This document shows positions 60,801 through 64,000 of a DNA stretch of 64,000 nucleotides, piece by piece; the stretch's first letter is position 1; each line of letters starts with the position of its first letter. A model generated the notes under the pieces. The model was not told the DNA's origin. It searched no databases and worked only from the letters and a program-made list of their open reading frames with translations. The stretch is from Gigaspora margarita. Lineage: Eukaryota > Glomeromycota > Glomeromycetes > Diversisporales > Gigasporaceae. A program made the translations under genes and the position numbers. The stretch is taken from assembly GCA_009809945.1 (NCBI GenBank), contig WTPW01000334.1, positions 186,488 through 250,487 of the forward strand. Reading direction: 5' to 3'.

Positions 60801-62129
60801 CATAAATAAATTAAATAAATTTTATACTCACTCGCTAGTAAATAAATATGAAAATGCTGCTTAATAAAATGTGTAAAATGTAGTGGATGATGCTAAAACT
60901 GAGAAGCAATGTTCCACAAAATGGATATGAATTGAGTCCGCAGGGGATCGAATGTTAACCTGGGATTATCCAGTTTTAAAACATGGGTCAAGCAAAATTT
61001 CTTCAGGACTTTGATAGCCGCACATGTGTTTTTACTGTCACATGATGTTTACAGTATGTTTACCATGAATTAGCCAATGAAAATCATGGTGAGGTATACG
61101 ACACTGTTTTCTTAAATACATCCGCAACTTACCATAATCATGCGGCCGCAAAGTCGATACTACTCCCTGTCAAATGGAGCTTGGAACGTTTATATGAAAA
61201 ATCAAACTTCCCAAACACCAGCAAAAAGAAACAATATACTTACTTGTGCCAGTGATAAAAATCACGTGCCAATAGTAAATTGACATTTCGTGGGGCCCCC
61301 ATTTCGTTAATAACATATAAGATTGGAAACGATATTAATGGGGTAAATTGTCTATATAGTAAAATTTCTTTCACGTTACACATACGCTACAACTGATCTT
61401 GCGATCTAAGAAAAATTTCCTATCACTGGCGCAAAATAAGTATACGCAACTAATAAGGGGGTCGGCTAAAGCGGAGTGAAATTTGGTTAGGGTTGGGGTT
61501 ACCTTTTTGATTCATTTATTGTTAGAAGGTTATATAGATATCAATAATGTAATTTATGCAGTGTGTAGATCATATATTGAATTAACTCCGCTTTAGCCGA
61601 CCACCTGATAAGTGTTCTGCATGTGAAATTTATTTGTTACTTAGTTCAGTTAAGGCTATGTTCATAAATTTCTCTCTTAAAAAATTACGTAATAAATTTC
61701 ACATTATTTCCTATGTTCTAGCATCATCCAGTGATTTTAGATATGCATCATAATTCGTTCGATAACGTACCTTCTGTTAAGATACCAATTAGAGAAATGT
61801 ATTTTAAAAACCCAATCAGAAGTTTAGAATTATTTAAAAAAAATAATTAAGGTTCGAGTGTGGTTAATGAATCCATTTAGCAAATAACGAACTCGAAACG
61901 CCAATTTAAAATAATGTAAAATGTTTTTAATACTTACTCACTGATAAATTAAAAAATGTGAGAAAAATATTATTCTCGTTTATTAAAAAAATCGCTTAAC
62001 AGTAATTTTACACTTACTTCGAGAGACTTCAAAAAAAAATTAAAAGCAGAAATAAATAATCGTTAATGACGGATCTATTTGGGCTTTTTTTTTGATTTAG
62101 CAAACAATTTTATTTACTTCTTAGATAAG
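54874..62129 (-). CDS. Protein kinase gene with a ladder of 3-nt exons
   Basis: Two large exons are secure. Exon 56241-55878 begins after 'ctaacattttatttattcaag' and encodes a Cys motif 'CKECGKLYLKGWCQACNSKH', then 'DWTSGNEIIDRF', 'VLEWIPF', the glycine loop 'AQGGFGIVYSATW' and 'VALKILF' (catalytic Lys). It is spliced at GAA|gtaagt to exon 55782-54874: 'VESYSKIEDTTFFIRLLG', 'YIMVMEFATLGSLYEYF' (hinge), 'HQDLHPGNLLF' (HxD...N), 'IADLGLCKP' (DLG for DFG), 'MPYIAPEVLYG' (APE) and a C-terminal tail to a stop at 54874. All catalytic residues are present, so an active Ser/Thr or Tyr-like kinase is likely. The upstream coding sequence is read from 41 triplets between 56311 and 61940, plus short exons at 62018-62026 and 62118-62129. 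It gives a Glu/Arg-rich helix joined in phase to the Cys motif. The 5' end is not found. The architecture is typical of expanded Glomeromycotina kinases; the N-terminal helix is unusual. Confidence 0.85.
56735..56904. mobile_element. MITE in a ladder intron, TA target
   Basis: 'cagttgaaccctcccaaaac' on the left and 'ttttgagaggttcaacta' on the right are inverted. TA is at or next to both ends. It enlarges the intron between the GGA triplets at 56665 and 56929 from about 91 to 261 nt. Confidence 0.75.
57799..58112. mobile_element. 314-bp PIF/Harbinger-like MITE in a ladder intron
   Basis: GGGAGCTGAT / ATCAGCTCCC ends flanked by TTA (57796-57798, 58113-58115). Removing it leaves an intron of about 78 nt between the triplets at 57739 and 58137, the normal ladder size. 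A frame of 74 codons inside (57782-58006, minus) has no recognisable domain. Confidence 0.85.
59391..59622. mobile_element. 232-bp foldback with perfect 8-bp duplication (hAT-like)
   Basis: AGGTAGAATAG / CTATTCTACCT ends lie inside identical TAATAGTA 8-mers (59383-59390, 59623-59630). The arms are complementary nearly to the centre ('catgtgatcgctgacat', 'aaccacttcgga'), so the reading frames here on both strands are palindrome artefacts. Confidence 0.85.
59685..59875. mobile_element. Second CATATGGGCTAGGTGC MITE
   Basis: 'catatgggctaggtgcgata' on the left and 'cacctaactcatatg' on the right, a shorter copy of the element at 45022-45283. Confidence 0.7.
61235..61444. mobile_element. MITE in a ladder intron
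   Basis: 'tatacttacttgtgccagtg' and 'cactggcgcaaaataagtata' are inverted ends. It lies in the long intron between the triplets at 61164 and 61771. The donor-like 'gtaagtata' belongs to its terminal repeat. Confidence 0.65.
61457..61605. mobile_element. 149-bp MITE with GTCGGCTAAAGCGGAGT ends
   Basis: 'gtcggctaaagcggagt' (61461-61477) is exactly inverted at about 61585-61601. It lies close to the preceding MITE in the same intron. Confidence 0.75.
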
Positions 62130-63179
62130 CTCATTAAAAATTGTGTGTTAAGGATGCAAAAAATAAATTAACCAGAATTTTATGGTGTTGTAGCGTGCGT
62201 ACGAACGACGTACGTACGTGGAGTACATATGAATATACGCATTGCGTTTTTATAGAAATTGAGTAATGATCATTTCCTTAAATTTAACTGTACAGTATTC
62301 CGAAACTATATATTTTTTTATGAACATTAAAGTATCCCGTACTACGTACGTACGTACAATACCAGTACTGTAACGTTTCAATAAGAAAATATTTATTCAA
62401 GCTTTATTACCCGGGTAATATAATGATGTTCATCCGGCAAACTTGAGTACAAACTTAATATGTAAGGACTTAACTCGTTCGGCCCTATATTAATTAATCG
62501 GTTTTTATAGTAGTTAAATATACATAAGCTGAAACATCTCCGCCTAACTTAATACGTAATAGTGATGTACTCGCTTAATCCCTGTTAAAAATGGCTATTG
62601 TTTATGTTAAAAAAAACAACATTTTTATGCTATAGTACTTCGAATTAATTTTAAATAACCATTACGTACACTTATAGAAAAAGTATTCGTGATTTCTAAC
62701 TATAAAATAATATTAATAGCTTACGAAAATCATTGCTAACCGCTTTATTTAAATGGTATAATTCATATACAGTATAGAAAGCCATGTTGGGTATATATAT
62801 ATTTAGTATGATTTTATTTTCGTTAAGGTCGTGGCTAACAACTATTATATTAATTAATCATTAATTAAATATTTTCCGTAAAGGATAAATTCCCAGCACT
62901 ATACATTGGGGTGTGCGGTGCACTATGTAAATCAAACTATATGTGGTGTCATAGAGAAGTCTATTATGACAGATTTATAATTTATTGTCGATCGATTAAC
63001 TAACATACGTACTTTTTTATATAAAACTAGAGTTTTTGTTCAACCTGATTTTAATTGTATCTTTTATTTGGATTGCTGGGCGAATTTTGGTAAATTTTTT
63101 TTTATTAAAATGCAAATTTCGTTCTATAGTTTAGTTCTTTGAAACTTCCTTTAATCTTCTCAAAATTTCACGTTGAATT
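62130..63179. other. Region between the kinase ladder and a divergent gene
   Basis: It should hold the missing 5' exons and promoter of the kinase. One further ladder-like unit is at 62571-62573 (AG|CGA|GTACAT). ACGT-rich inverted segments ('gtacgtacgtggagtac' near 62210, 'gtactacgtacgtacgtac' near 62340) bracket a possible small element. No start exon was identified. Confidence 0.45.
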
Positions 63180-63853
63180 ATGTCCATTAAAGCTATGCAT
63201 ATAATTAATCCAGGAAACACAGGTAAGTCGTATAAACAGCGATTTCATTTAAAAAAACACACACCTTAAAAAACGTCAAAAATGGCTCAAAAAAAAAAAA
63301 AAATTGATTGTAAATGAAGAGGCAATCTGTCAAGAAGGAATTCATTGAAAAGGCATCAATTGAAGGGGCACCAAGCGAAGGAACAACAGCATCAATTGAA
63401 AGGACATTGGCATCAATCGAAGGGGCATTGGCATTAATCGAAGGGGCATCATCATCAATTAAAGAGACATCATATCAATCGAAGAAGCATTAGTGTTTGC
63501 CGCCTTGGTGGTAATAATGCTAGGTCCTTCGTTTTCTAGTTATGTTTTTCATATTGAAAAGACCTTGGATTAAACTACCAAATGGTCTGGAATTACATTT
63601 TGCAGAAGAATTGGCTGATTTAAAAAATGAAAAACAAACGAATAATCTGGGTTTACGTGAATTGCTATTACAAGACGATAGTTTCCTCAAGAATTTGAAG
63701 GATTCTGTGCGAATGATGAAACTACCAATATATAACTTTTCTAAACTATATCATTTTATTAAAACTCGAATATATTTATTGTTATTCATCGGCAACAAGT
63801 GGAAGGTCTTTTTTAGCAAATTAGATCCAAACATGTCACTATCGGTGAAATAA
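63180..63853 (+). CDS. 5' part of an unrecognised gene, divergent from the kinase
   Basis: A candidate first exon 63180-63222 encodes 'MSIKAMHIINPGNT' and ends at ACAG|gtaagt. Acceptor 'tcgttttctag' at 63529-63539 opens exon 2 in the matching phase and continues 'VMFFILKRPWIKLPNGLELH' and 'FAEELADLKNEKQTNNLGLR' to a stop near 63851, or to a further intron. The protein is mixed helical and hydrophobic, with no recognised domain, and may continue past the window. The intron would hold the minisatellite at 63345-63500. Start and splice choices are inferred from signals only. Confidence 0.4.
63345..63500 (+). repeat. 21-bp minisatellite with an open frame
   Basis: 'gcatcaatcgaaggggca'-type units start at about 63389, 63410, 63431 and 63452 with looser copies before and after. 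The plus strand reads A-S-I-E-G-A-L type repeats without stop until near 63493. It may be coding, or may lie inside the intron proposed above. Confidence 0.7.
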
Positions 63854-64000
63854 TCGAAGCTTCATTTGTCCTCAAGTCAAATTGATAAAGAAAATTTATT
63901 GGAAAGTTTAAAAAAAAATGCAAGCGAATCGGTAAAAACACCATCTCAAAAACTAAATTTATAGCAATTTGGGACTTCAAACATTTTCAATAATTTATTA

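Larger units (their letters stand above)
56311..62129 (-). other. Microexon ladder: 41 consecutive AG|NNN|GT units
   Basis: Lowest plus coordinate of each triplet with its minus-strand sequence: 56311 AGA; 56387 GGA; 56481 GTT; 56575 ACG; 56665 GGA; 56929 GGA; 57027 TGG; 57129 CCG; 57221 GCG; 57303 TAT; 57403 ACG; 57503 AGA; 57585 AAG; 57662 TGA; 57739 GAG; 58137 ACG; 58218 GCG; 58292 AAG; 58374 GGA; 58451 GAA; 58536 GGG; 58629 TCT; 58716 GCG; 58791 GGA; 58965 GAT; 59031 GAG; 59112 CGA; 59203 TAT; 60023 ATT; 60107 CGA; 60192 AGC; 60286 GAG; 60367 CTT; 60477 ACG; 60556 GCA; 60649 AGA; 60735 AGA; 60832 CGA; 61164 GGA; 61771 AAG; 61938 TGA. Each follows an AG (mostly TAG/CAG) and precedes a donor, mostly GTRAGT or GTAAYT. 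Introns are mostly 63-107 nt. Several show CTAAT/TTAAT branch-like sites 15-35 nt before the AG. Confidence 0.75.

Noticed and set aside
61237-61246. Donor-like GTAAGTATA in the long ladder intron
   Set aside because: It is part of the terminal inverted repeat of the MITE 61235-61444 and has no AG three bases before it.
62538-62543. AG|GCG followed by GAGATG near 62.54 kb
   Set aside because: No GT or GC donor follows, and it is only about 30 nt from the better unit at 62571-62573.
1-64000. CRISPR arrays, tRNA or rRNA genes, bacterial operons
   Set aside because: Direct repeats with unique equal-length spacers, cloverleaf sequences and conserved rRNA stretches were not seen; the regular 80-90 bp pattern at 56-62 kb is conserved only at splice-like junctions, unlike CRISPR.

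Overview
The window looks like nuclear DNA of an arbuscular mycorrhizal fungus (Glomeromycotina, Rhizophagus/Glomus type). The reasons are the very AT-rich sequence, the heavy and nested load of transposons, and a protein kinase gene whose layout (Cys-rich motif, 'WTSGN' segment, 'VLEW' linker, kinase domain) is typical of the large kinase families of these fungi. The species cannot be read from the window. There are no rRNA or tRNA genes, CRISPR arrays or bacterial-type operons.

Layout. 1-3.3 kb: minisatellites cut by small DNA transposons. 3.3-4.55 kb: 3' end of a LINE. 4.7-9 kb: decayed coding scraps and MITEs. 9.3-13.0 kb: a Ty3/Gypsy pol fossil on the minus strand. 13.6-16.5 kb: a decayed plus-strand relic. 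16.7-23.5 kb: a long LINE on the minus strand. 23.7-25 kb: T-rich tandem repeats, then a 478-base N gap. 25.5-30.2 kb: a second minus-strand LINE. 30.4-31.45 kb: a 1-kb palindrome. 31.5-38.0 kb: a plus-strand LINE. 38-48 kb: gene-free, layered MITEs and foldback elements. 48.2-54.0 kb: a hAT-type element with others inside it, including a fragment of an LRR gene. 54.9-62.1 kb: the kinase gene (minus). 63.2 kb to the end: start of a divergent gene (plus).

Most striking result. The two large kinase exons (54874-55782, 55878-56241) are preceded by about 6 kb in which the pattern 'AG, three bases, GT' recurs 41 times at roughly 63-107 base spacing, once later transposon insertions are discounted. 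Read as 3-nt exons, these triplets join in the phase set by the downstream exon into an unbroken 41-residue stretch very rich in Glu and Arg, like a coiled coil or charged helix. The other two phases contain stops. The donor sites also show the -1G/+5G trade-off expected of real U1 targets (22 of 25 donors without G at -1 have G at +5; only 3 of 16 with G at -1 do). I know of no described gene with a ladder of single-codon exons like this.

The second theme is transposon stratigraphy. Many elements can be delimited exactly by target-site duplications: 8 bp (hAT), 9 bp (Mutator-like), TTAA (piggyBac-like), TTA/TAA (PIF/Harbinger-like) and TA (Tc1/mariner/pogo-like). In several cases a related empty site elsewhere in the window confirms the insertion.
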